The notes under the pieces: generated by a model
The model's input: the letters and a program-made list of their open reading frames with translations, nothing else
Database searches by the model: none
What the model was told of the DNA's origin: nothing
Made by a program: the position numbers and the translations under genes
Shown here: one piece after another, positions 5,795 through 13,745 of the stretch
Position numbering within the stretch: position 1 is the first letter of the stretch
How the letters are laid out: every line of letters starts with the position of its first letter
Origin: an uncultured Desulfobacterales bacterium
Lineage (GTDB): Bacteria > Desulfobacterota > Desulfobacteria > Desulfobacterales > JAFDCJ01
Assembly: GCA_945787595.1 (NCBI GenBank)
Contig: CALZJV010000173.1
Span: 1-19,831 of the forward strand
Direction: 5' to 3'
DNA length: 19,831 bases

Positions 5795-7252
5795 ATGAAT
5801 TTTGCATCCATCTCGCATGTCCTGGGAAGGTTACTGATCGTTACGGGCAGTTCAATGGTACTCCCCTTGGCCTGTTCAATTTATTACAGGGAAAACGATC
5901 TGCTTTCCATATTCATTTCCGCAATTATTACCATTTTATTGGGATGGCCCCTATGGTGGTTTTTTCGAAGACATCATGAATTGAACATCAAAGACGGCTT
6001 CTTCATTGCCGTATTCGGATGGGTTTTGATTTCTGCGGTCTCGGCATTGCCTTTCATGTTTCATGGATCAATCCCTTCTTTTACCGACGCTTTTTTTGAA
6101 ATGATGTCCGGCTATACAACCAGCGGCGCAACCATCCTCACGGATATTGAAGTCGTCCCTCATGGATTATTGTTTTGGCGGAGCGAAACCCATTTGCTCG
6201 GCGGCATGGGGTTTCTAACCCTAACCGTTATCTTTCTGCCGCACGGCATGGGCGGCGTGCGCATTTTTCGGGCCGAGTCGAGTCCCGGTCAGGTGATTAC
6301 CAAAGAAAAATTCATCCCCCGCAATCGAGATACCATGGTCTGGCTCTGGGGCATCTACCTGGCTTTGAATATCTTGGAAACGGTGCTGTTGTGTTTCGGC
6401 GGCATGTCCCTTTTCGATTCATTGTGCACTGCGTTCGGGACCGTATCGACATCGGGGTATTCACCCAGAAACGCGAGTATCGGATATTATAACAACGCCT
6501 ATTTTGATTGGGTGATTATCGTTTTCATGTTCCTGGGCGGTATGACCTTTATGTTGTTCTACCATATGGTCAAAGGGGAATGGAAGGTCATCAAAATAAA
6601 CACCGAATTTCGCTGGTATGTGGGCTTTTTGCTCTTCTTTTGCGCGATGGTGGCATGGATTTTATGGAAGGAAGATACCTATAACAGCCTGGCGGATTCC
6701 ATTCGGTACGCTACCTTTCAGATCATGTCGCTTTTGACCACGACCGGGTTCACCACCGCCGATTATGAATTGTGGCCCCAGGCCGCACAAATGTTTCTCT
6801 ATACCTCGTGCTTCATTGGTGCCTGCGCCGGATCAACCACCAGCGGCATTAAAGTGGTCCATTATGTCATCATTTGGAAATACATGGTGGCATCCATTAA
6901 AAAAATATTTTTTCAACCCATGTCGGTGATCACTGTTCGGCTTAACCGCCGGCCGATCGACCGACTGATCGTCGACTTGGCAATATGTTATTTTATTGTA
7001 AATATATTCCTGGTCCTCGGCGGCGGGTGCTTCATGGTGCTGGTGGATGACATGGATTATGTCACCGGCATGAGTTCCGTGATTGCCACCCTGATGAATA
7101 TCGGTCCCGGGTTCGGTACGATAGGACCATCTGAAAACTATGCCCATATTTCCGCTGTCGGGAAGTGGTTTTTATCATGGAATATGCTGGTGGGCAGGTT
7201 GGAGATGTTTTCGGCACTCGTGGTGTTTTACCCATCATTTTGGAAGAAATAA
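5795..7252 (+). CDS. trkH: Trk potassium uptake system membrane subunit
   Basis: The product has 485 residues, the usual TrkH length, with about ten membrane segments. The four pore loops of the TrkH/KtrB superfamily can be read: TTSGAT (108-113), STSGYS (218-223), TTTGFTT (315-321) and NIGPGFGTIGP (435-445), each with the filter glycine at its centre. The intramembrane loop GACAGSTTSGIK (342-352), which gates the pore, is conserved. WRSETHLLGGMGF at 128-140 departs from the commoner WRSLTQWLGGMG. TrkH moves K+ inward and needs a cytoplasmic TrkA ring for gating. A candidate trkA lies immediately downstream but on the opposite strand, so the pair is not an operon. The ribosome binding site is weak. 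Confidence 0.95.
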   Translation: MNFASISHVLGRLLIVTGSSMVLPLACSIYYRENDLLSIFISAIITILLGWPLWWFFRRHHELNIKDGFFIAVFGWVLISAVSALPFMFHGSIPSFTDAFFEMMSGYTTSGATILTDIEVVPHGLLFWRSETHLLGGMGFLTLTVIFLPHGMGGVRIFRAESSPGQVITKEKFIPRNRDTMVWLWGIYLALNILETVLLCFGGMSLFDSLCTAFGTVSTSGYSPRNASIGYYNNAYFDWVIIVFMFLGGMTFMLFYHMVKGEWKVIKINTEFRWYVGFLLFFCAMVAWILWKEDTYNSLADSIRYATFQIMSLLTTTGFTTADYELWPQAAQMFLYTSCFIGACAGSTTSGIKVVHYVIIWKYMVASIKKIFFQPMSVITVRLNRRPIDRLIVDLAICYFIVNIFLVLGGGCFMVLVDDMDYVTGMSSVIATLMNIGPGFGTIGPSENYAHISAVGKWFLSWNMLVGRLEMFSALVVFYPSFWKK

Positions 7253-7339
7253 TTTCACCACGAAAAGCACGAAATACACTAAAAAATAAAAAATTTGATC
7301 TACAACTATTTCGTGTGTTTCGTGTATTTGGTGGTAAAA
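7253..7339. repeat. Inverted repeat with tandem-repeat arms between convergent trkH and trkA
   Basis: The left arm 7253-7284 (TTTCACCACGAAAAGCACGA...) and right arm 7308-7339 (...CGTGTATTTGGTGGTAAAA) match at about 24 of 32 positions. Each arm is built from repeated CACGAAA-type units. Placed just after the trkH stop and 39 nt before the trkA stop, it could end transcription from both sides, although no U-tract of standard form follows. Confidence 0.8.
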
Positions 7340-7378
7340 AAATATTCAAGCGTCAGTTCCGGTTTGCCCGGGTTGGGT

Positions 7379-8785
7379 TTAAGCAAAAAACAACTGCTGG
7401 ACATTCTTTAAGGTCAGCGAGGTACACACAACGATCGCCCGCTCATTATGATGGATGTGGGTGTCGCCCACAGCGACGTGCCATTCTCCATCGCGAAAAA
7501 TAGCACCGATGATAATCTTTCCATAATAGGAAGGGTCCAATTTGGACAGGGGCTTGCGGGTAATCTGTGAATTGGGTTCAGCCACGATTTCCACCATTTC
7601 GGCATCAAAACCATGCAGGTCGGCCACCGACAACAGCCGCCCCGTGCGTATGAATTTTAGGATCTCGTTGCCGGCCAGAATTTTCTTGTTTAATGCGATA
7701 TCCGAACCCATGGTGGCGGCCAGCACCAGGTAATCCTCTTTATTGACCAGACAGATCGATTTTCTTTGGTGGGACTTTTCCGGACTGTTTTTTCCGTTCA
7801 TGAGGTGTTTTGCCAATAGACAGCTCATGATATTGGTTTCATTATCCCCGGTTGCGGTGATAAATGTGTCCATATCCAGCAGGCCGGCCATCTGCAGTAC
7901 ATTGGCATCCGAACCGTCTCCATGCAGGACCTCAGCATTTTTTAGTGTAATTGATAGTTCTTGAGCAGAATTTTCATCTTTTTCGATCATCTTAACTTCG
8001 ACGGTATCTTCCAACAATTGAGCGACACGGCTACCCACCAGGCCGCCGCCTAAAATCATCACCCTGTGACTGAATTGCTGCTTGGCGCCGGTGAGCGTCA
8101 TCAACTTGGGCAAATCCTTGGTGCCGGCCATAATAAAAATCTGGTCCTGCGGTAATAGCGTGTCATCACCACCCGGAATGACGGTGGTGATTCCACGGGC
8201 AAGGGCAACTACCCGAAAGGGAAACTCATGATAGGTCTGGGAAATTTCTTTCAGCTTTTTGTAGGCAAGAGGTGATGATTCCTGAATGCGGGTCGCCATT
8301 ACCTGGATTTGTCCATCCGCAATATCGATAATATCATTCCCTGCTCTGAGTTTGATGATTCTGACAATTTCCTGGGCAGCCAATTCTTCCGGGTGAATGA
8401 TCAGGTCGATTTTTAGGTCTTCAACCGTAAGAAACGAATCTTCACTCCCAAATTCCAGAGACCGGACTCTTGCGATTTTACGCCGGATCCCAAAGCGATG
8501 GGCAATGAGTGAAGCCATCATGTTCACGGCGTCGTTGTCGGTGACGGCGATGAGGTAATCCATTTTCTCCGCATTGGCCTCACGCCAGCAATCAATGCTC
8601 ATGGCATTGCCTTGAATCAACCGGGCATCCAGATTGCCGTCTGCTTCACGAATCAATCTGCCAGCCGACTCGATGACGGTAATGGCACATCCTTCATGGG
8701 CCAGTCGTTTGGCCAGGTAATATCCGACTCCGCCGAGGCCGAGGATCATAATGTTTTCAGATGGTGTATTTTTTTTTCCAAACAT
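7379..8785 (-). CDS. trkA: Trk potassium uptake system NAD-binding regulatory subunit
   Basis: The product has 468 residues with the full double-RCK layout of TrkA: RCK_N 10-130 with GLGGVG at 16-21 and acidic Glu39 for the ribose, RCK_C about 150-225, a second RCK_N from 240 with GGGLVG at 246-251 and Glu268, and RCK_C to the end. TrkA forms a cytoplasmic ring on TrkH and couples K+ flux to NAD(H)/ATP. The frame has one clear ATG (MFGKKNTP) at 8785 with no strong ribosome binding site. It faces trkH head-on across 126 nt. Usually the two genes are co-directional or unlinked, so independent regulation is likely. No lesion is seen. Confidence 0.95.
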   Translation of the reverse strand: MFGKKNTPSENIMILGLGGVGYYLAKRLAHEGCAITVIESAGRLIREADGNLDARLIQGNAMSIDCWREANAEKMDYLIAVTDNDAVNMMASLIAHRFGIRRKIARVRSLEFGSEDSFLTVEDLKIDLIIHPEELAAQEIVRIIKLRAGNDIIDIADGQIQVMATRIQESSPLAYKKLKEISQTYHEFPFRVVALARGITTVIPGGDDTLLPQDQIFIMAGTKDLPKLMTLTGAKQQFSHRVMILGGGLVGSRVAQLLEDTVEVKMIEKDENSAQELSITLKNAEVLHGDGSDANVLQMAGLLDMDTFITATGDNETNIMSCLLAKHLMNGKNSPEKSHQRKSICLVNKEDYLVLAATMGSDIALNKKILAGNEILKFIRTGRLLSVADLHGFDAEMVEIVAEPNSQITRKPLSKLDPSYYGKIIIGAIFRDGEWHVAVGDTHIHHNERAIVVCTSLTLKNVQQLFFA

Positions 8786-9263
8786 GGAGATACGAAAATT
8801 TTATAAAGTTATAGTGTGTTAGGATGATGATTCATTCATTATTGGTTATATTTTATTTTTATTACTCAAAATTTGTCAACTGAATATTATTTGGATTGGG
8901 CGATTGCCCTTATATCATTCAAATGCGCAAACGGCATATACCATCCCGCATAAATCGTATATCACATGATGTCAGCACCTTGCGATATACCGTGACCTTT
9001 TTTAATAAGCTATTTAGTGACCGTCCAGAAGTCGGAGATTTAGATTCCAGACAAGGCGATAGGGAGATTTAAACCGCAGGAATACTTGGGTATTTTGAGG
9101 GTTTAGATTGACCGATAAAGCAGCTTAGCAGCCTAAGACGCCGTTTATGGATGGGCAGAATTTAGCTTAGATAGTGCCCATCCATAAATCGGTTAAAATC
9201 AGTTTGGGCACTCCATAGTGTTTCCAATCCAGAAATGCGGATTTTTGCCCAAGGTCAAGGAAA
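8786..9263. other. Spacer holding a composite palindromic repeat
   Basis: From about 9020 the sequence has the look of a dispersed element, not a gene: GGAGATTTAGATTCC, GGAGATTTAAACCGC and GGGTTTAGATTGACC recur as loose variants, then a perfect hairpin (9144-9188), then a bulged hairpin that enters the next gene (9270-9306). 8786-9019 should hold the trkA promoter. No ORF is convincing. Confidence 0.5.
9144..9188. repeat. Perfect 14-bp hairpin
   Basis: TTTATGGATGGGCA (9144-9157) is followed after 17 nt by its exact complement TGCCCATCCATAAA (9175-9188). The stem is perfect and no T-tract follows, so it is more likely part of a repeat element than a terminator. A partial echo, TGGGCACTCCATA, follows at 9208-9220. 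Confidence 0.85.
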
Positions 9264-9932
9264 TCAAGCGTTTGTGCGGAGACGTAGCTGGCTACGTCGC
9301 ACAAACAAACGCGCACTCATTTTTGGTCGTATTTCCATATTAGAATCAACAAGGCCATTTAATAGATCGATTAGATCAGATTCATATTCTGGTAATAGGT
9401 CTTCTGTCGTTCCGCCAGCTATTCTCATGTGGCCGGTATTATTTGATAAATAATAGCTAAGCCATATAATTTTTGAATTACCCAAATCCTCGATCCATTT
9501 AATGTACAGAATATCACAGCCATTGACCCCTCTTATGTCCTCACTAACGATGCTGCCCTTCCCCTTTGACAAGGATTCCGAGAGGGTTTTATGCAGAATC
9601 TCAAAATCTACAGGCGTAAGGATTTCTTGTATTATGGCCATCGATTCACCAGAATTATGCCTTAGTACATGGCTCAAACCTGTACCTTGGTCACCTAGCA
9701 TATTCTTGAAATCTTTAAACACAGTATCCTTAGAATCGTATATCTCCCATTTGTTTTCATCAACCCATAATTCATAGTTGACCGCTTCACCTTTTATCAA
9801 TTTGGTTGAAGCATTGGGCTTGGAATATTGAATGCTGGACTTACCTAATCCAGCCTTGGTATTCACACCACTACAACTAAAAATTAATCCGATACTGATC
9901 GCCATGAAAAAAAATAAGATCCTAAGCTTCAT
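9264..9932 (-). CDS. Lipoprotein of unknown function whose C-terminus runs into a palindromic repeat
   Basis: The product has 222 residues. A lipoprotein signal peptide covers residues 1-20, with Cys20 in LIFSC; the Phe at -2 is off consensus, so processing is likely but not certain. GAGG 6 nt before the ATG supports the start. The mature part is mixed alpha/beta with YELWVDENKWEIYD near 53-66, followed by a region typical of small secreted or periplasmic proteins. I do not recognise the family. The last 21 residues (RPKMSARLFVRRSQLRLRTN...) are basic and coded by the hairpin at 9270-9306, unlike the rest of the protein, so the original stop was probably lost when the repeat entered. It stands alone, with spacers on both sides. 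Confidence 0.7.
   Translation of the reverse strand: MKLRILFFFMAISIGLIFSCSGVNTKAGLGKSSIQYSKPNASTKLIKGEAVNYELWVDENKWEIYDSKDTVFKDFKNMLGDQGTGLSHVLRHNSGESMAIIQEILTPVDFEILHKTLSESLSKGKGSIVSEDIRGVNGCDILYIKWIEDLGNSKIIWLSYYLSNNTGHMRIAGGTTEDLLPEYESDLIDLLNGLVDSNMEIRPKMSARLFVRRSQLRLRTNA
9270..9306. repeat. Bulged palindrome overlapping the 3' end of the lipoprotein gene
   Basis: GTTTGTGC (9270-9277) pairs with GCACAAAC (9299-9306), and GACGTAGC (9281-9288) with GCTACGTC (9291-9298). A GGA bulge (9278-9280) and a 2-nt tip separate them. Sixteen pairs in 37 nt is far more than coding sequence usually gives. Confidence 0.9.
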
Positions 9933-10339
9933 ATCGTGCCTCTATTTGATTGAAACGTACTGTTTAAGATTACCTGCTATGCCTGCCGCAATCATACTTA
10001 TTTATGAGAATGAACATAAAAATATTAATTCAGTGCTGGTTAATTATCGGCAATTACAGGTGTAACTTGAGTGGGATATTTAAATATTTTTGCACTCATG
10101 TTAAGCATTAATTCAAGGATAACGCCATCCCCTCATGCGTTTTCGGATAGAGACAGGGTAAGGCCAAATTATGTAATTTATGCCATATTGTGGTATAAAA
10201 TACATGATTTTAATTATGTTTTAACACAATACAGAAGTATTCATACCAGTCATATCTAGGACAACTCCCTGTAATAAAATATAATCTTTATAAGCACTCA
10301 AATACTATAAATTTTGCATAACTCTTGCATAAAATACTG
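9933..10339. other. AT-rich spacer between the lipoprotein gene and the candidate RNA
   Basis: No gene is seen. TTGCATAA occurs twice within 20 nt (10308-10331). This spacer must hold the promoter of the lipoprotein gene on the minus strand and probably upstream elements of the candidate RNA on the plus strand. Confidence 0.4.
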
Positions 10340-10377
10340 ACAGATCATTTGATCCAATACAGATCATTTGATCCAAT
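10340..10377. repeat. Perfect 19-bp tandem duplication just upstream of the candidate RNA
   Basis: ACAGATCATTTGATCCAAT occurs twice in a row (10340-10358, 10359-10377), followed by ACA. Each unit has a GATCA-TT-TGATC dyad. The pair ends where a weak -10 box (TACAAA, 10377-10382) begins, so it could be a double regulator site or a neutral slippage product. Confidence 0.95.
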
Positions 10378-10386
10378 ACAAATGAG

Positions 10387-10609
10387 CTAAGTGTTCTGCC
10401 ATCAGGGATATTTTAGACATGTCCCCGGAAAGGATATGCTAAGAGTTCTCGCAGTCGCTCCCGGAAAGAGCAGCCTTCGAGAGTTCCTGAGGTGAGGCCT
10501 TGAATTTTTACACCGAAGATTCATGGACCGATGATAGGGGGTGGTGGCCCCGTTGCTGGAAACACTTAGATATTTTTGAAAGGTCAGCCCAATAAAGGCT
10601 GGCTTTTCT
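10387..10609 (+). ncRNA. Candidate structured small RNA with a 6S-like rod
   Basis: CTAAGTGTT (10387-10395) is exactly complementary to AACACTTAG (10561-10569), and the next 12 positions inward (10396-10407 against 10548-10559) give about nine more pairs. This closes a rod of 183 nt. Inside, TCTCG/CGAGA encloses GCTC/GAGC (a nested apical hairpin near 10445-10482), and GGTG/CACC and GTCC/GGAC form side stems. A terminator follows. A weak TACAAA -10 box at 10377-10382 would place the transcript start at about 10388. Size, closing rod and central bubble resemble 6S RNA, the RNA that binds sigma-70 holoenzyme, but I cannot confirm the family from sequence alone. No ORF explains this conservation of structure. 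Confidence 0.5.
10583..10609 (+). terminator. Rho-independent terminator of the candidate RNA
   Basis: GTCAGCC (10583-10589) pairs with GGCTGGC (10597-10603) around a 7-nt loop, including one G-U pair, and is followed at once by TTTTCT. The only plausible upstream transcript on this strand is the candidate RNA. Confidence 0.7.
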
Positions 10610-10651
10610 ATATTGATAATATTTAATTCCATCTAAGGATCAAGTATCCAT

Positions 10652-10879
10652 ATGGATGACCTGTTTTGAAAGTTCTTTGAAGCTGCTAGAATTATATCAA
10701 CCAACAAAAATCCCCTGCGGGAATCTCTCTATTGTGCCTATGTTGACCAGTTAAGTGAGATCAAAATGATGGTGCTATCCATAGAGGGTATCGGGTATAA
10801 AAACGGACTATTCGCTATCCTTTGCCATGTTATTTATGCAACTTTGGGGTTTATAGATAGTACGATCTCCATCCTGTAG
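10652..10879 (+). pseudogene. Possible remnant of a small bacterial gene
   Basis: One frame from the ATG at 10652 reads MDDLF, a TGA (10667-10669), then KFFEAARIISTNKNPLRESL, YCAYVDQLSEIK and a hydrophobic tail to TAG at 10877. The KFFEAARI...PLRESLYCAYVDQL segment resembles the N-terminus of a widespread family of small uncharacterised proteins with an LxERLYxAYxxxL motif. The expected following PEDLPE segment is absent. An internal ATG at 10766 could start a 37-aa peptide. The remainder, to 11075, holds no feature I can name. Confidence 0.3.
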
Positions 10880-11075
10880 CCTTCACCCGTATCAAATCCG
10901 TATTTGCTATCCCTGCATTAATGCAATAGGATGGTGCTCGTACTTTTCATTCATCGACCAGGTTTTATCACTTGACCTTTAGTCGGATGCATAATTATTT
11001 CCTATGGATGTTTCTTCTCTGCACACTGCCCGGCCGCATTCTTTATGCATCCGGAAAGACTGAAAACAGATTCAA

Positions 11076-13373
11076 ATGATCAAAAAAATTCTCATTTTCA
11101 GCACGGTGATTCTATTGATGGCTCTCATAGGCGTCAGTATATATGGCTGGCACCTCTCGGGAAAAGTGGCGGAACGATTTTCATCCCGAAGATGGAGCAT
11201 ACCATCGAAGATGTTTTCGGATACGATGCTACTTTACCCCGGTCAGCACCTTAACCGGGGACTTTTTCAAGAAAAGCTTGCGCGGTTGGGATACCGGAAA
11301 GTCACCGGGCTTCCGAAGAAAAAGGGTGATATACAAATAAATTCAAACGGCATGCGCGTTTTTCTAAAAGACCTGAAGACTGCCTGGAAAAAAAGAGCAG
11401 GGTTTCCGGTCAATATTCAGTTTGACCCAAATACTATCAGATCCATGACCCGGGAGGATAATGGAAAATCCATATCCCTTTTAGAAATTGAGCCCGAAGA
11501 AATCATGCTTTTTTTCGGACGCGAACGGGAGAGTCGACGTCTGGTTTCAATTCAAAAGGTCCCTGAACATTTCATCCATGCGGTTTTGGCCGCAGAAGAC
11601 CATCGGTTTTTCCAGCACTGGGGCATTGACCCTCGTGGAATTATGCGGGCTCTGATAACAAACTTGCGGCACGGCGCCATTCGGCAGGGAGGCTCAACCA
11701 TAACCCAGCAACTTGCCAAGAACTATTTTCTAACCCCGGATAGAAGCCTGGCACGAAAATTTCAAGAAGCATTGCTTGCCATTGTAATGGAATTTAAGTA
11801 CTCGAAGCATGACATTCTGGAAATCTATTTAAATGAGATATATTTAGGGCAAAAGGGGTCGGTAGCGGTCAACGGTATTGGCGAAGCCGCTTATTTTTAC
11901 TTCGGAAAACCGGTTCAGGAACTCTCGCTAACAGAAGCTGCAACCATTGCCGGTCTGATTCGGGCACCGAACCACTATTCACCCTACAAAGATAAAACGG
12001 CCTGCCGGAAGCGCAGGAATTCTGTCTTAAAGGCTATGCAAAACAGGGGGTGGATTTCTGATGAAAAGCTTCAGGCGCACACAAAAACGCCAGTTATAAC
12101 GGCAGGCTATACCATCTATGGAAGACAAGCCCCGTATTTTATGGATTACCTTGCGCAACAACTCACCACTCTCTACAAACCTGAAGAGCTTGTGAGTCTC
12201 GGACTTTCGATTTACACCACGCTGGACTCACAAATTCAGATGGCTGCCGAAAATGCGCTGAAAAAAGAATTATCCCGCCTGGAAAATAAATCCGCCGCCT
12301 TGAAGCGCAAATCGCCCGCTAAAAAACTCCAGGGAGCCGTGGTTGTCATGCAACCGAAAACCGGACATATCCTGGCGATGGTGGGCGGACGCAATTACAG
12401 CAAAAGTCAATTCAATCGTATCACCCAGTCTCGCCGCCAGCCCGGCAGCGCCTTTAAACCGTTCGTTTATGTGACCGGGCTGGATACATTTTCCCCAATT
12501 ACGATGCTTTCCAACACACCCAGAAGATATAATGTCGATGGTAAGGCCTGGGCACCTAAAAATTTTGGGCGCCATGCAAAAAAACGGGTCAGCGTCCGGA
12601 GCGCACTTGAAAATTCCGAGAACCTGGCCACAGTAGATCTGGCCATGCAGATCGGGCTGAAACCCATCATTGAAACCGCGACCCGCTTCGGTTTTTCAAC
12701 CCAGTTTAAGCCCTACCCTTCCCTTTCACTTGGCGCGTTTGAGGTGGTTCCATTAGAGCTAGCCCGTGCATATTGTGCATTTGCGGCCGGCGGCATGATG
12801 CCCTTCCCATTGGGGTTAAAAGCCGTGATCGACGAAAACGGCCATATGCTCGAGCGCAGACATTTAAAAATCGAGCGCTTGATTTCTCCATCGAAAGCTT
12901 TTATGATAACTTCTCTTTTGCGAGGTGTGGTTGAAAATGGCACGGGCAAAGCACTTGGGAACAAAGGAATCAGTTGGCCGGTTGCAGGGAAGACCGGCAC
13001 AACCAATAACTTCCGGGATGCTTGGTTCATCGGGTATACACCGGACATTCTGGCCCTTGTCTGGGTTGGTTTCGACAATGGTGATTCCATCAAGGCTACC
13101 GGCGCCCAGGCCGCCCTTCCCATCTGGGCCGAGTTGATGAAGGCGATTCCGCATCAAATTTCCTATAAAGACTTCAGGGTGCCGGATGGAATCGTTACAA
13201 GAATGATCTGCAGCGACGACGGTATACCTGAGGTATCAAAAAATTGCGCCCAGCCGAGGAAGGAATTTTTTCTGGCGGAAAACGCTCCGCCGGAATCTCG
13301 CCGTCAAATACCGATCCGGGGGTTTTTCGAAAAACTTATCGAGGGAATTAAAGATATCTTCAATGGAGACTAA
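11076..13373 (+). CDS. mrcB: Class A penicillin-binding protein, PBP1b type (bifunctional transglycosylase/transpeptidase)
   Basis: The product has 765 residues. A membrane anchor (5-27) is followed by a UB2H-like domain (about 40-110: WSIPSKMFSDTMLLYPGQHL), the mark of PBP1b and the site where outer-membrane activators bind. The GT51 transglycosylase has Glu174 in AAEDHRFFQHWGID, then GGSTITQQLAKN (206-217) and LNEIYLGQ (252-259). The transpeptidase has Ser458 in PGSAFKPF with Lys461, SEN at 514-516 and KTGTT at 639-643, so both active sites are intact. It polymerises and cross-links peptidoglycan at the outer face of the inner membrane. No strong ribosome binding site precedes the ATG. Its last 11 bases overlap the TPR lipoprotein gene, pointing to coupled expression. 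Confidence 0.95.
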   Translation: MIKKILIFSTVILLMALIGVSIYGWHLSGKVAERFSSRRWSIPSKMFSDTMLLYPGQHLNRGLFQEKLARLGYRKVTGLPKKKGDIQINSNGMRVFLKDLKTAWKKRAGFPVNIQFDPNTIRSMTREDNGKSISLLEIEPEEIMLFFGRERESRRLVSIQKVPEHFIHAVLAAEDHRFFQHWGIDPRGIMRALITNLRHGAIRQGGSTITQQLAKNYFLTPDRSLARKFQEALLAIVMEFKYSKHDILEIYLNEIYLGQKGSVAVNGIGEAAYFYFGKPVQELSLTEAATIAGLIRAPNHYSPYKDKTACRKRRNSVLKAMQNRGWISDEKLQAHTKTPVITAGYTIYGRQAPYFMDYLAQQLTTLYKPEELVSLGLSIYTTLDSQIQMAAENALKKELSRLENKSAALKRKSPAKKLQGAVVVMQPKTGHILAMVGGRNYSKSQFNRITQSRRQPGSAFKPFVYVTGLDTFSPITMLSNTPRRYNVDGKAWAPKNFGRHAKKRVSVRSALENSENLATVDLAMQIGLKPIIETATRFGFSTQFKPYPSLSLGAFEVVPLELARAYCAFAAGGMMPFPLGLKAVIDENGHMLERRHLKIERLISPSKAFMITSLLRGVVENGTGKALGNKGISWPVAGKTGTTNNFRDAWFIGYTPDILALVWVGFDNGDSIKATGAQAALPIWAELMKAIPHQISYKDFRVPDGIVTRMICSDDGIPEVSKNCAQPRKEFFLAENAPPESRRQIPIRGFFEKLIEGIKDIFNGD

Positions 13374-13743
13374 ATTAAAAAGATTACTGATTTCAGTTCT
13401 GGCTGTTGTTTTGTTTTCAGGGTGCGTCAAGCAGATAGCCCGTGAGGAGACGCGGCAGAGAGGTCCGCGCGAAAAAGCATCATTTCAGCTTACAGAAGAA
13501 GGTAGGCAACTTCTGGAAGAAGACAAGCCGGACCAGGCTATCAGACTGCTGGAACAGGCTATCAGTCTTAATCCTGACAACGGCCAGTGCTACTATTATC
13601 TTGCCGAAGCATGGCTTCAAAAGGGTAACTTTTCACAAGCCAGACAGTTTAACAGCCTTGCCAAAAATTATCTGAAAAAAGAAAAGGGCTGGAATACCCT
13701 GGTGGCAAATCAGGCGGACAAAATTGCAGGCCTGGAGAAGTAA
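13363..13743 (+). CDS. TPR lipoprotein, candidate LpoP-like activator of the adjacent PBP1b
   Basis: The product has 126 residues. Residues 1-21 are a lipoprotein signal with lipobox LFSGC and Cys21; Val22 at +2 fits outer-membrane sorting. A short linker rich in Arg and Glu follows, then two tetratricopeptide repeats: about 43-75 (LLEEDKPDQAIRLLEQAISL, NPDN) and 76-107 (YYYLAEAWLQKGNFSQARQF). The ATG lies inside the end of the PBP1b gene. In Pseudomonas aeruginosa, LpoP is a TPR outer-membrane lipoprotein encoded beside PBP1b that activates it. Size, domain and gene order here match that plan, so the same role is inferred. A more general TPR scaffold is the alternative. Length and fold are intact. 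Confidence 0.8.
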   Translation: METKLKRLLISVLAVVLFSGCVKQIAREETRQRGPREKASFQLTEEGRQLLEEDKPDQAIRLLEQAISLNPDNGQCYYYLAEAWLQKGNFSQARQFNSLAKNYLKKEKGWNTLVANQADKIAGLEK

Positions 13744-13745
13744 CA

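Noticed and set aside
10445..10482. Bacterial SRP RNA helix 8 (CCGGAA and AGCAGCC strings)
   Set aside because: The GGAA is not a stem-closed tetraloop in the right context, and the asymmetric loop does not match the SRP pattern.
10667..10669. In-frame TGA in the 10652 remnant as a selenocysteine codon
   Set aside because: No selenoprotein family match and no obvious hairpin element just downstream. A nonsense lesion in a decayed gene is simpler.
10972..10999. TTGACC with ATTATT as a sigma-70 promoter for the PBP gene
   Set aside because: The best -10 match has only weak identity at 16-nt spacing, too little to call.
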